NCBI GenBank assembly: GCA_021780625.1 | Contig: JAJXYI010000404.1 | Coordinates: 1-16,857 of the forward strand | From: a bacterium | Lineage (GTDB): Bacteria; Verrucomicrobiota; Verrucomicrobiae; Opitutales; Opitutaceae | Reading direction: 5' to 3' | Length of the DNA stretch: 16,857 bases | In this document: positions 1 through 7,106 of the stretch, one piece after another | How the letters are laid out: the number at the start of each line of letters is the position of its first letter | How positions within the stretch are numbered: the stretch's first letter is position 1 | Translations under genes and position numbers: made by a program | The notes under the pieces: model-generated | Databases searched by the model: none | Seen by the model: the letters and a program-made list of their open reading frames with translations, nothing else | What the model was told of the DNA's origin: nothing

Positions 1-1
1 G

Positions 2-388
2 CCGCAATCCGAGCATCCTCACGGGTTGAGCGACGTGGATTTCGATGGGCTCTTCACGAAGGACAGGCACGTGATCTTCGCCTTCCATGGCTACCCGTGG
101 CTGATCCACCGGCTGACCTACCGCCGCACCAACCACGACAACATCCACGTCCGCGGCTACAAGGAGGAGGGCACCATCACGACGCCCTTCGACATGACGG
201 TGTTGAACGAACTGGATCGTTTCCACCTCGTGATGGACACGATCGACCGCCTGCCGCAGACCGGCGCCAAGGGCGTCCACCTCAAGCAGCAGCTCACGGA
301 CAGGCTCATCGAGCACAAGCAGTACATCGACAAACACGGCGAGGACCTGCCGGAGATTCGAAACTGGAAATGGAGCGACCACACATGA
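2..388 (+). CDS. xfp: Phosphoketolase, C-terminal fragment (cut by left edge)
   Basis: This is the last 128 codons of a xylulose-5-phosphate/fructose-6-phosphate phosphoketolase, a cytoplasmic thiamine-diphosphate enzyme that uses phosphate to cleave sugar phosphates into acetyl-phosphate and an aldose phosphate. The frame is open to the left edge with no stop, so the gene begins outside the window; the TTG at 26 is internal. Seen: the family's conserved C-terminal run, including SEHPHGLSD near the edge, [17 protein letters not shown], then [26 protein letters not shown] and a terminal [19 protein letters not shown]. These residues belong to the C-terminal domain, not to the cofactor site, which lies outside the window. 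The stop at 386-388 overlaps the next gene's ATG (385) as ATGA, so the two are probably one transcript with coupled translation. Fructose- versus xylulose-phosphate preference cannot be judged from this fragment. Confidence 0.95.
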   Translation, partial: PQSEHPHGLSDVDFDGLFTKDRHVIFAFHGYPWLIHRLTYRRTNHDNIHVRGYKEEGTITTPFDMTVLNELDRFHLVMDTIDRLPQTGAKGVHLKQQLTDRLIEHKQYIDKHGEDLPEIRNWKWSDHT

Positions 389-2997
389 AGACCCCTGTCA
401 TCCCACCCGCGGCTTCCGGTTCGAAGCCGGGCTCGCAACCTGAAACGAAGGACGATCTGAAGTCCCTGCCGATGGCGGAACTGCAGACGAAATTGGGCGC
501 GTCGCCCGACGGTCTCAGTCAGGCCGAGGCGCAGAAACGGCTGGCGGAATATGGACCGAACGAGATCGAGGAGAAGAAGGGCAATTCACTCCTGAAATTT
601 CTCGGCTATTTCTGGGGGCCGATCCCATGGATGATCGAGGCTGCGGTAATTCTGTCGGGCGTGGTCCGGCACTGGCCGGACTTCGGGATCATCCTTCTTC
701 TGCTCTTGGCAAACGCTCTGGTCGGATACTGGGAGGAACGGCAGGCCGGCAACGCCATCGCGGCGCTGAAAGCCAAGCTGGCGATCAAGGCCCGGGTGAA
801 GCGGGATGGAAAGTGGACCAATCCGGAGTCGCGGGATCTGGTGCCGGGCGACGTCATCCGTGTGCGTCTGGGAGACATTGTCCCCGCCGATGCGCGCCTG
901 CTCGAGGGCGATCCGGTGGAGGTGGATCAGTCTGCGCTGACGGGGGAGTCGTTGCCCGCGGAGCGAAAGTCCGGCGAAGCGATATTTTCCGGCTCCATAA
1001 TCCGCCAGGGCGAAATCGAGGCGCTGGTGTATGCCACTGGAGCGAACACGTATTTCGGAAAGACGGCGTCGCTCGTGCAGGAGGCCCACACGGTCAGCCA
1101 TTTTCAGAAGGCGGTGCTGAAGATCGGCAATTACCTGATCGCACTCGCCGTGGTCCTGGTGGCCGTGATCATCACCGCTGCGATAGTTCGCGGCGACCCG
1201 ATCATCGAGACCCTGCAGTTTGCTTTGGTGCTGACCGTGGCTTCGATCCCGGTTGCGATGCCGACGGTGCTGTCGGTCACGATGGCGGTGGGGGCGCGCC
1301 TGCTGGCACGCAAACAGGCGATCGTGAGCCGTCTGGTGGCGATCGAGGAGTTGGCGGGTGTGGATGTTTTGTGCTCCGACAAAACCGGAACTCTGACCCA
1401 GAACACCCTTACGTTGGGCGAGCCCTTTTGCGTGGCTGGCGTCGAAGCCGGGCAGGTGGTCGTGAGTGCCGCCCTGGCGTCGCGCGCGGAAAACAACGAC
1501 ACCATCGACCTTGCGGTCATTGGCGGCCTGAAGGACAAAGGAGCCTTGCAGGGGTATCAGGTGGCGCACTTCCAACCCTTCGACCCGGTGCACAAACGCA
1601 CCGAAGCCGCGGTGAACGGCAAGGACGGGAAGGCGTTCAGGGTGACGAAAGGCGCGCCACAGGTGATTCTGGCCTTATCGGCCAACGCGTCGCAGGTGAA
1701 GGAAGCGGTCGAACAGGCGGTCAACACCTTCGCCACGCGGGGTTTTCGGTCGCTTGGAGTGGCTCGGGCGGACGGCGATGGTCCGTGGCAATTCATGGGG
1801 GTCCTGCCGCTCTTCGATCCGCCGAGGGTCGATGCCAAGGCCACCATTGCGACCGCGCGCCGAATGGGGGTCAAAATCAAGATGGTGACCGGTGATGCTC
1901 TGGCCATTGCGAAGGAGACTGCGAAGAAGCTGGAGATGGGGGAAAACATCCTCGATGCCAGCGGACTCGGCGACGTGAAGCGCACCGAGACGACGCCTGT
2001 GGCGGAGGCCATCGAGCACGCCGACGGATTCGCCCAGGTGTTTCCGGAACACAAATTCCACATTGTCGACGTGCTGCAGAAGCGCGGCCACATCGTCGGC
2101 ATGACGGGCGACGGAGTGAACGACGCCCCGGCGCTGAAGCAGGCCGACTGCGGTATCGCAGTCTCGGGTGCAACGGACGCCGCGCGCGCCGCGGCGTCCA
2201 TCGTGCTGATGACGCCCGGCCTCGCGGTGATCATTGATGCGATCAAGGAAAGCCGGAACATCTTCCAGCGCATGAACAGTTATGCGATCTACCGCATCGC
2301 CGAGACCCTGCGCGTGCTCCTGTTCATGACGGTGTCGATTCTGGTCTTCAATTTCTACCCGTTGACGGCGGTCATGATCGTGATGCTGGCGTTGCTCAAT
2401 GACGGCGCCATCCTGTCGATCGCGTACGACCATGTTAAGTACAAGGACCAGCCGGAGGCCTGGAACATGCGGATGGTGCTTGGAATTTCGACGGTGCTTG
2501 GCGTCATCGGGGTCGTGTCGGCCTTCGGTCTGTTCGACCTTGGAGAGCGCGTCTTCCATCTCGACCGTGCGCACATACAGACCCTGATGTACCTGAAGTT
2601 GTCCGTGGCAGGACATCTGACGATTTTCCTGACGCGCACGCGCGGCCCGTTTTGGTCGCACCGACCTGCCCGGGTCTTATGGGTTGCCGTGCTCGGCACG
2701 CAGATCGTGGCGACGTTGATCGCTGTCTATGGGCTGTTCATGACGCCCCTGGGCTGGGGCTGGGCGCTGTTTGTGTGGGGCTATGCGCTGGCGTGGTTCC
2801 TGTTGAATGACCGATTGAAACTGCTTGCTTACCGGATTTTTGATCCCGCCAAGTCGGCGGGCCCGATCGATCTGTCACCGGCGATCGCGAGGCGGGCCTT
2901 TAAATTGTACGAGGACGGAGGCCGTCGGGACGGGCGTGACTTGCAGGACTGGCAACAGGCTGAAAAGGAGGTTCGGAAAGAGGCCCGTTCCGACTGA
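385..2997 (+). CDS. Plasma-membrane-type H+-transporting P-type ATPase (P3A)
   Basis: An 870-residue P-type ATPase of the P3A proton-pump class, which couples ATP hydrolysis to proton export across the inner membrane. Seen in order: an N-terminal cation-ATPase segment (about 28-70), two membrane helices (about 75-115), the actuator motif TGES (186-189), helices around 253-330 including the '[13 protein letters not shown]' segment, the phosphorylated aspartate D332 in CSDKTGTLT, the nucleotide-binding KGAP (422-425), the hinge TGDGVNDAP (574-582) and a C-terminal membrane block. The LLNDG motif places D673 where plant and fungal H+-ATPases carry their proton-binding aspartate; this alignment is by eye. 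The ATG at 385 is chosen over the longer upstream frame because it overlaps the phosphoketolase stop and precedes the first family-like residues. Coupling to phosphoketolase suggests a role in disposing of protons or in pH control during acetate-forming metabolism (inference). A different cation is possible but less likely. Confidence 0.93.
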   Translation: MKTPVIPPAASGSKPGSQPETKDDLKSLPMAELQTKLGASPDGLSQAEAQKRLAEYGPNEIEEKKGNSLLKFLGYFWGPIPWMIEAAVILSGVVRHWPDFGIILLLLLANALVGYWEERQAGNAIAALKAKLAIKARVKRDGKWTNPESRDLVPGDVIRVRLGDIVPADARLLEGDPVEVDQSALTGESLPAERKSGEAIFSGSIIRQGEIEALVYATGANTYFGKTASLVQEAHTVSHFQKAVLKIGNYLIALAVVLVAVIITAAIVRGDPIIETLQFALVLTVASIPVAMPTVLSVTMAVGARLLARKQAIVSRLVAIEELAGVDVLCSDKTGTLTQNTLTLGEPFCVAGVEAGQVVVSAALASRAENNDTIDLAVIGGLKDKGALQGYQVAHFQPFDPVHKRTEAAVNGKDGKAFRVTKGAPQVILALSANASQVKEAVEQAVNTFATRGFRSLGVARADGDGPWQFMGVLPLFDPPRVDAKATIATARRMGVKIKMVTGDALAIAKETAKKLEMGENILDASGLGDVKRTETTPVAEAIEHADGFAQVFPEHKFHIVDVLQKRGHIVGMTGDGVNDAPALKQADCGIAVSGATDAARAAASIVLMTPGLAVIIDAIKESRNIFQRMNSYAIYRIAETLRVLLFMTVSILVFNFYPLTAVMIVMLALLNDGAILSIAYDHVKYKDQPEAWNMRMVLGISTVLGVIGVVSAFGLFDLGERVFHLDRAHIQTLMYLKLSVAGHLTIFLTRTRGPFWSHRPARVLWVAVLGTQIVATLIAVYGLFMTPLGWGWALFVWGYALAWFLLNDRLKLLAYRIFDPAKSAGPIDLSPAIARRAFKLYEDGGRRDGRDLQDWQQAEKEVRKEARSD

Positions 2998-3116
2998 CCG
3001 GGCGGCCCGTTGGCGGACGAAGCATTCAAAGGCGGAAAACTGCGCCTGTCTGCGGTGTCGCGCGAGGCACCGGTGAACCGCTCGGATTATCCTCGAAGCA
3101 ACGAGAGCTCCCGGCT

Positions 3117-3533
3117 TCAGCGTTTCCCAAGTTTCTGAACGGCCTCCGAGGGGCTCAGCACTCGGACGGGACGGCAGGTGGCGGCGGGAAAATGTGCCCG
3201 ATTGCCGGTGACGAGGATCCTGTCGGCTGTCGTCAGGGCAGCCGCAAGAATGACCTCGTCATCGGGATCCGGCAGCGACGGAGCTTTTCCCAAGGGGACT
3301 TGGTCGACAGGCCCAAATGCGGCGAGCAGCGCCGCCACGGTCGACGACGATAGGCCAAACTTGGGGCGAAGAAGCACTGCTCGGTATTCGGCAACCATGG
3401 GAGCATTCCATGCGAGCCGGATCTCCCTGTCGACGGACGCCCTGAGAATCCGATCGCAAGTTCCGCCGGGAGTGAGCACCACCGAGACCAGGACATTGGT
3501 GTCGATCACCCAAGTCTGAGGCGCCGAACTCAT
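3117..3533 (-). CDS. PIN-domain putative toxin (COG1569/TIGR00305-like)
   Basis: A 138-residue PIN-family protein, the usual size for a VapC-like toxin; such proteins are Mg2+-dependent RNases that cut RNA when their antitoxin is lost. Seen: VIDTNVL with the first acidic residue D11, an E in MVAEYRAVL (E49), the acidic cluster DPDDEVILAAA (89-99), and a C-terminal LVTGNRAHFP, where N replaces the final aspartate of classic VapC. That 'VTGN..HFP' form is typical of the 'putative toxin component, PIN family' group. The ATG at 3533 overlaps the stop (3532-3530) of an upstream minus-strand frame as ATGA, the standard antitoxin-toxin arrangement. That upstream frame is interrupted, so the toxin may now be unpaired, inactive or neutralised in trans. 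The toxin frame itself is intact. Stand-alone RNase function without toxicity is also possible. Confidence 0.88.
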   Translation of the reverse strand: MSSAPQTWVIDTNVLVSVVLTPGGTCDRILRASVDREIRLAWNAPMVAEYRAVLLRPKFGLSSSTVAALLAAFGPVDQVPLGKAPSLPDPDDEVILAAALTTADRILVTGNRAHFPAATCRPVRVLSPSEAVQKLGKR

Positions 3534-3766
3534 GCTTTGGCGGAGCGGCGGAGCGCACGCTCTTTCCTACCGGCGGCGATCTCGGCCTCAATTTCATCCG
3601 CGCGCAGTTCGGAGGCGCCAGACTTGGCGGCCTAACCCTGGGCAGCATCGAGCGCACGACCCAGCAGGAGACGTCGAAGGGCATCCAGGTCGGCCTCGAT
3701 GCCCATGCCGCTGGTCGGCACCAGGCAGGCGACGGGCTCGCCGTTCTGCGAGGCGTTTCGAGGGAC
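3530..3766 (-). pseudogene. Degraded Phd-like antitoxin upstream of the PIN toxin
   Basis: Translating the minus-strand frame that ends in the ATGA overlap with the PIN gene gives two antitoxin-like pieces. The upstream piece contains QNGEPVACLVP, matching the 'RNGKPVA.L.P' strand of Phd/YefM antitoxins. The downstream piece ends ADEIEAEIAAGRKERALRR, like the toxin-neutralising helix of many antitoxins. Between them is an in-frame TAG (3634-3632). No convincing start codon or DNA-binding N-terminus precedes the first piece; the frame continues upstream to a stop near 3836 in unrelated-looking sequence. I read this as an antitoxin that has lost its N-terminal part and gained a stop. Alternatives are a sequencing error at 3632-3634 or a short antitoxin restarted after the stop, although no ATG or GTG is visible there. 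The family assignment is by pattern only. Confidence 0.5.
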
Positions 3767-3964
3767 AGGCTGAAAAAGCGAATCAGAGAAGGCGGGAAAT
3801 GAATTTCTTGGCGAGTCCCGTGAGCGGTCGTTGTCCTAGTGTTTACTTTGCTCTAATCGAGCGGCAGATAGCGGCCAGCGTCAGCGCGGGCCAATTGGCC
3901 ACGCCAAAACGCCGGTTGTAAACAGACCAAGAAAATCGGCCTGTCCCTGTCTTCGTCTCTTTTC

Positions 3965-3981
3965 ACTGGTTCAAGTCCAGT
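3965..3981 (+). other. tRNA T-arm-like hairpin, possible integration-site remnant
   Basis: The bases actgg-ttcaagt-ccagt form a perfect 5-bp stem with a 7-base TTCAAGT loop, the exact geometry of a tRNA T arm. The following bases (agcctgc) would need a matching gcaggct acceptor strand 50-60 bases upstream, and none is present. There is no D arm or anticodon arm either, so this is not a tRNA gene. It could be the 3' fragment left by integration into a tRNA gene, which would fit the surrounding accessory genes, or it could be chance. Confidence 0.2.
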
Positions 3982-4076
3982 AGCCTGCCGGGCGTAGTTG
4001 GCGCCGAAGGCGGCACGAAGCCTGGCAAACGCTCGGTCCGCACGAAGTCGAAGTGAGTGCGCGAGACCCTGTCGGC

Positions 4077-4097
4077 GTCGTTGCTTCGCAACGGACT
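4077..4097 (+). repeat. Hairpin repeat, copy 1
   Basis: A 21-base element whose core, cgttgc-ttc-gcaacg, is a perfect 6-bp stem with a 3-base loop. It matches copy 2 at 5161-5181 with one C/T difference. The two copies are in the same orientation and lie on either side of the HEPN/MNT pair. It resembles the short palindromes spread by REP-type elements, but no transposase is visible. Confidence 0.6.
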
Positions 4098-4272
4098 ACG
4101 CCTGGCTGCGCCGGTTAAAGGGGTCTACACCCGTCGCTGTCGATGCGGGCCCACACAATGCCTCATCGAGAATTGGCATTGAGTCGCTCGCGAGGGCGCA
4201 ACCTAATGGCAGTCAGTATTACGATTATTCGGCCAAGCTCTTGTAACACCCGCGTAGAATACAGGATTTGAG

Positions 4273-4719
4273 ATGGACCCCATTCACCCTCGAGAAAATC
4301 CCGATGTTCGCTGGAAGCAGCGATTCCAGAGCTTCTGCAAGGCCTTTTCGCAACTGTCGCAGGCGGCTGATCTTGCAGCCCGCAGGAGTCTTTCGGAGTT
4401 GGAGCAGCAGGGGATGATCCAGGCGTTCGAGTTCACGCATGAGCTGGCTTGGAACGTCCTAAAGGATTTTCTCGAATCCCGCGGTGTGCAGAATCTCTAT
4501 GGATCCAAGGATGCGACCAGAGAGGCCTTCTCACGAGGGTTGATCGCAAACGGCGATGCGTGGATGGCGATGATCCAGGCGCGTAACCGGAGTAGCCATA
4601 CATACAACGAAAAGACGGCAAACGAAGTCGCGAAGGCGATTCTCGAAGGGTTTGTTGGCGAATTTGAGGTCTTCCGGGTAAGATTCGCGACGTTGGCGGC
4701 CGACCAATCGCTCACATGA
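4273..4719 (+). CDS. HEPN-domain toxin of a HepT/MntA-type pair (HI0074 family)
   Basis: A 148-residue all-helical HEPN protein of the 'nucleotidyltransferase substrate-binding' family (HI0074/TIGR01987). Members act as ribonuclease toxins that are silenced when the partner nucleotidyltransferase attaches AMP to a tyrosine. Seen: the family signature QGMIQAFEFTHELAWNVLKD (47-66) and the catalytic and modified motif R-x4-H-x-Y in RNRSSHTY (R104, H109, Y111), all residues present. The ATG at 4273 is preceded by AGGA at 4263-4266, a usable ribosome-binding site. Its stop overlaps the next gene's ATG as ATGA, so toxin and antitoxin are made together. Unlike the PIN module upstream, this pair looks intact. 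Activity and the direction of neutralisation are inferred from characterised relatives. Confidence 0.9.
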   Translation: MDPIHPRENPDVRWKQRFQSFCKAFSQLSQAADLAARRSLSELEQQGMIQAFEFTHELAWNVLKDFLESRGVQNLYGSKDATREAFSRGLIANGDAWMAMIQARNRSSHTYNEKTANEVAKAILEGFVGEFEVFRVRFATLAADQSLT

Positions 4720-5060
4720 ACCACGGTCTTTCAGACGACACTGTCCATCGAATCGTCGAAGTCTTGGGTCACTTCCCCGAGTTGGAGAAGGCTGTGCTTT
4801 TCGGTTCTCGCGCGAAAGGGACCTACAGACGCGGTTCGGATATTGATCTCGCTCTTGTCGGGACGGCCCTTGATTGGCTGACGATTGGCCGGATCTACGA
4901 CGCCCTTGACGACCTTCTGCTGCCCTATCGGTTCAGCTTGATCCAGTTTGACCAGGGTACGGATCCCGATGTGGCTGCGCACATTTCACGGGTCGGAATC
5001 GTGCTTTTCGAGCGGGGAAACGTTGGTGTGGGAACCGGCGCTTCAGAGTTAATCCGGTAG
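4716..5060 (+). CDS. MNT-family nucleotidyltransferase antitoxin (HI0073/MntA-like)
   Basis: A 114-residue minimal nucleotidyltransferase, the expected partner of the HEPN protein encoded just upstream. Seen: the polymerase-beta-fold signature GSRAKGTYRRGSDIDLAL, with G30-S31, ten residues, then the metal-binding D42-x-D44, so the GSx10DxD motif is complete. A third carboxylate is probably in the FSLIQFDQ strand (about 73-80). Characterised MntA enzymes transfer AMP from ATP to the tyrosine of the HEPN R-x4-H-x-Y motif, which blocks its RNase activity. The ATG at 4716 overlaps the HEPN stop by four bases. The last dozen residues (GNVGVGTGASELIR) are a low-complexity tail beyond the usual family end. 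Stress response or phage defence is the likely role (inference). Confidence 0.9.
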   Translation: MNHGLSDDTVHRIVEVLGHFPELEKAVLFGSRAKGTYRRGSDIDLALVGTALDWLTIGRIYDALDDLLLPYRFSLIQFDQGTDPDVAAHISRVGIVLFERGNVGVGTGASELIR

Positions 5061-5073
5061 CTTTCCTAGAGAC

Positions 5074-5100
5074 TTTGTTGCTCCCTTGGTAGCCAACAAA
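5074..5100 (+). terminator. Hairpin after the HEPN/MNT operon
   Basis: Fourteen bases after the MNT stop, TTTGTTGCT pairs with AGC-C-AACAAA across an 8-base loop, giving a 9-bp stem with one bulged C. The position suits a transcription terminator, but the stem is AT-rich and no T-run follows, so it is at best an atypical terminator or part of the local repeat debris. Confidence 0.3.
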
Positions 5101-5160
5101 CGGTAACCAAAATCGGTTCATCCTAGGTGACGCACGGGTCCAGGACACCCACCGGGCCTC

Positions 5161-5181
5161 GTCGTTGCTTCGCAATGGACT
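5161..5181 (+). repeat. Hairpin repeat, copy 2
   Basis: Second copy of the element at 4077-4097, differing by one base (gcaatg instead of gcaacg), so the stem keeps a G-T pair. It lies 61 bases before the methyltransferase start and is followed at about 5203 by 'gcctgtccct', an element also found near 3941. These shared pieces suggest one dispersed repeat family across 3760-5215. Confidence 0.55.
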
Positions 5182-5241
5182 GGGCGTGGAGAACCCGTTC
5201 TGGCCTGTCCCTATCTCCGCGGTTGTTCCGTTTCCAGAAGG

Positions 5242-6021
5242 ATGGCCGAAAACCGTTATACCTTTGGAGACAACACCCGGGCGAGTGCGCGGCTGCGGCG
5301 GCTGGCCGAGGTGTATGAACCCGAGACGCGGGCCCTGCTGGATCGCTGTCCTGTCCACGCGCCCGCGTTGGCCGTGGATCTGGGGGCCGGACCGGGGTGG
5401 TCGACACGGCTTGTTCAGTCGGTGCTGTCACCGGTGCGCACGGTCGGTCTGGAGGCGTCGGAGCGCTACGCGGAAGAAGCCCGGCACAACGCACCCGGCG
5501 CGGAATTCATCGTGTGCGACGTGACGCGGTCGCCGCTTCCCGTGGAAAGACCGGAGGTTTTCTTCTGCCGGTTTCTCCTGACTCACCTCCAGGACCTTCA
5601 CCACGTACTGGGCGCCTGGGCCGCGGCGGCTGCGCCCGGGGCACGTCTGCTGGTGCACGAGACGGAGCGGTTGGAGGCGGATCATCCAACGTTGCGACGC
5701 TATTACGAGCTCGTCGGTCAACTTCAGCGACACTATGGCCAAAGTCTGCACGTCGGGGAGTCGCTCGGGGCGGCATTCAACGGCACCGGCTGGGTGATCG
5801 AGGAACGGGTCCATCCGCTCGTCGAGAAACCCGCAGCCGTGATGGCCGAGCTCCATCTGGCCAACCTGCACACCTGGAGAGACGACGCCTTCGCGCGCGC
5901 CGCGTTCGACGCCGGGGAGCTGGAGCATCTGGATGCCTCACTAGAACGGATCGCCCGCGGGGATGAGGAGGCGGGAATCGTGCGCAATACGGCCTGCCAG
6001 ATTCAGGCCAGGCACGCGTGA
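5242..6021 (+). CDS. Class I SAM-dependent methyltransferase, substrate unknown
   Basis: A 259-residue cytoplasmic protein with a Rossmann-type methyltransferase core. Seen: motif I VDLGAGPG (45-52), the acidic residue E71 after the second strand (VGLEAS) that should bind the SAM ribose, and D93 in FIVCDVT for the adenine side. A following FFCRFLLTHLQDLHHVL fits the motif IV/post-IV region of Methyltransf_11/25 proteins. The C-terminal third, helical and rich in R, E and H, probably covers the substrate. I cannot name the substrate: relatives act on small molecules, lipids or quinone precursors. The ATG at 5242 is the only ATG or GTG start before the motif; it directly abuts AGAAGG, too close to be a normal ribosome-binding site. 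The gene stands alone, converging on the TIR gene with 33 bases between stops. Confidence 0.85.
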   Translation: MAENRYTFGDNTRASARLRRLAEVYEPETRALLDRCPVHAPALAVDLGAGPGWSTRLVQSVLSPVRTVGLEASERYAEEARHNAPGAEFIVCDVTRSPLPVERPEVFFCRFLLTHLQDLHHVLGAWAAAAAPGARLLVHETERLEADHPTLRRYYELVGQLQRHYGQSLHVGESLGAAFNGTGWVIEERVHPLVEKPAAVMAELHLANLHTWRDDAFARAAFDAGELEHLDASLERIARGDEEAGIVRNTACQIQARHA

Positions 6022-6054
6022 GGGCCGCGCGGAAGAGCGATGCTGCGGTGCATA

Positions 6055-7011
6055 TCACGCAGGAGCTTGGTAGATCTCAAGGAGTACCTCACCTGCTTTG
6101 CCAGACCTGCTTTGCACGATCACCGTATATGCACCCGGTGGAACCTTGTGGACAATAGCCGCGTCCATTAGGCCTGCTTGGAGCGGAAACGCGCCAACGG
6201 CATTGCCGATTGCAGTCATTTTGGGCAGCGCCACGTCGGGTGACTTGAACCACCCGTCGTTGACAGCGAGCGCGATGCCTCCCCCAGCACCGAACAGTTC
6301 GATCTTCGGATCAGGCATAGGCGAAGGAATTCCGAACCGTGCCAGGCCTGGTCCGACTGCTCTGATTAAAAGCATTGTTGGCGCTGTTCCCGAGAAACTG
6401 ATTCCTGTCACGAGCGGAGTTCGGGGCTGGAGATGAACGCGAGTCGATACCGCGAGTAGTCGAGATGCGTGGCCGACGGGGGCTATCTCGGCGGCTGATT
6501 TGGTCGGTCGTATTCTTTCTGAACCAACCTCGAATGGCACATTGCCCAAATCCCCAGGAAATGTGGGACGGTTGCCTGTTCTCGCCTCGATAAGGTCAGC
6601 AATTAAATCGGTGAACTCTGTGGTTACTATTCCGTCTGGCAGGCGCGTCCACTGGACGTCGCGAAATTTCTCAGGCACATGCTTTGCGGACTCAACTGAC
6701 GTACTGTCTAAAATAATAGGCACCAGAAACTGAACATTCTCTGAAATTCCGCGGCCACGCTTGAGTGCGTAGTCCCATTCGACGCGAAAGAATCCTTCGG
6801 TCCGGCGTTCGGTGTTCAAAGAGATTAGGGGCAAAAACAATGCGCATTCCTTGATCTTGTCATAAATCTTCCGTTCCCACGCATCGCCGCCACGAAGACC
6901 GCGATCTACATCGAGCCAGACCTCGATACCGGCGGCTTTGAGGCCGGAAGCTAGGCGCTTAGCTGAAAGTTCATCCTCTTTTGCGTGCCCGATAAATACG
7001 AACGAACACAT
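6055..7011 (-). CDS. TIR-domain protein fused to a beta-rich verrucomicrobial domain
   Basis: A 318-residue protein in two parts. Residues 1-140 are a bacterial TIR domain: SFVFIGHAKEDE at the start, GIEVWLDVDRGLRGGDAWERKI, a hydrophobic CALFLPLIS strand, and GFFRVEWDYAL carrying the likely catalytic glutamate (E78). Enzymatic bacterial TIR domains cleave NAD+ or make cyclic ADP-ribose signals. Residues about 183-316 form a second domain (RLLAVSTRVHL, then ISFSGTAPTMLLIRAVGPGLARFG, NDGW, and PGAYTVIVQS..G..GEVLLEIYQ). It reads like the beta-sandwich repeats I know from exported verrucomicrobial proteins. No signal peptide or membrane helix is visible. The ATG at 7011 (after AAAGAG) is preferred; a GTG at 7032, directly after an in-frame TAA, would add seven residues. 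The lipoprotein gene lies upstream on the same strand. A defence or signalling effector is likely (inference). Confidence 0.82.
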   Translation of the reverse strand: MCSFVFIGHAKEDELSAKRLASGLKAAGIEVWLDVDRGLRGGDAWERKIYDKIKECALFLPLISLNTERRTEGFFRVEWDYALKRGRGISENVQFLVPIILDSTSVESAKHVPEKFRDVQWTRLPDGIVTTEFTDLIADLIEARTGNRPTFPGDLGNVPFEVGSERIRPTKSAAEIAPVGHASRLLAVSTRVHLQPRTPLVTGISFSGTAPTMLLIRAVGPGLARFGIPSPMPDPKIELFGAGGGIALAVNDGWFKSPDVALPKMTAIGNAVGAFPLQAGLMDAAIVHKVPPGAYTVIVQSRSGKAGEVLLEIYQAPA

Positions 7012-7106
7012 TTCTCTTTGTGTACTGGCCACTTAGTTTACCGCAAGCGCAAGATGTGCTTCTGAAATCTTGACGACGCGCCCTGCGCCGGAAACGCCCT
7101 GTGGGC

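Larger units (their letters stand above)
3767..4272. other. Intergenic stretch with repeat remnants, no supported gene
   Basis: About 500 bases between the broken antitoxin and the HEPN gene. Short frames exist on the plus strand (around 3799-3921 and 3998-4246), but none shows a recognisable domain. The stretch holds a perfect T-arm-like hairpin (3965-3981), a 'cctgtccct' element that recurs in inverted orientation near 3767 and again near 5204, and the first copy of the hairpin repeat at 4077. A plus-strand frame from about 3922 reads to a stop near 4042 and ends with the basic residues KPGKRSVRTKSK. It could be the tail of a lost gene, but I do not recognise it. The impression is of mobile-element debris. 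Confidence 0.45.

Noticed and set aside
627..1895. A 422-residue plus-strand frame inside the H+-ATPase
   Set aside because: Glycine- and arginine-rich frame shadow; the overlapping frame has every P-type ATPase motif.
586..2661. Long minus-strand frames antisense to the H+-ATPase
   Set aside because: Composition rich in H, R and Q with no motif; antisense shadows of a high-GC gene.
3259..3684. 141-residue minus-strand frame as the antitoxin of the PIN toxin
   Set aside because: It overlaps most of the toxin in another frame and lacks antitoxin-like residues; the frame joined by the ATGA overlap carries the antitoxin-like residues.
3965..3989. A complete tRNA gene
   Set aside because: Only the T arm is present; acceptor, D and anticodon arms could not be found upstream.
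3998..4246. 82-residue plus-strand frame before the HEPN gene
   Set aside because: It runs through the hairpin repeat, has no recognisable domain and shows no clear ribosome-binding site.
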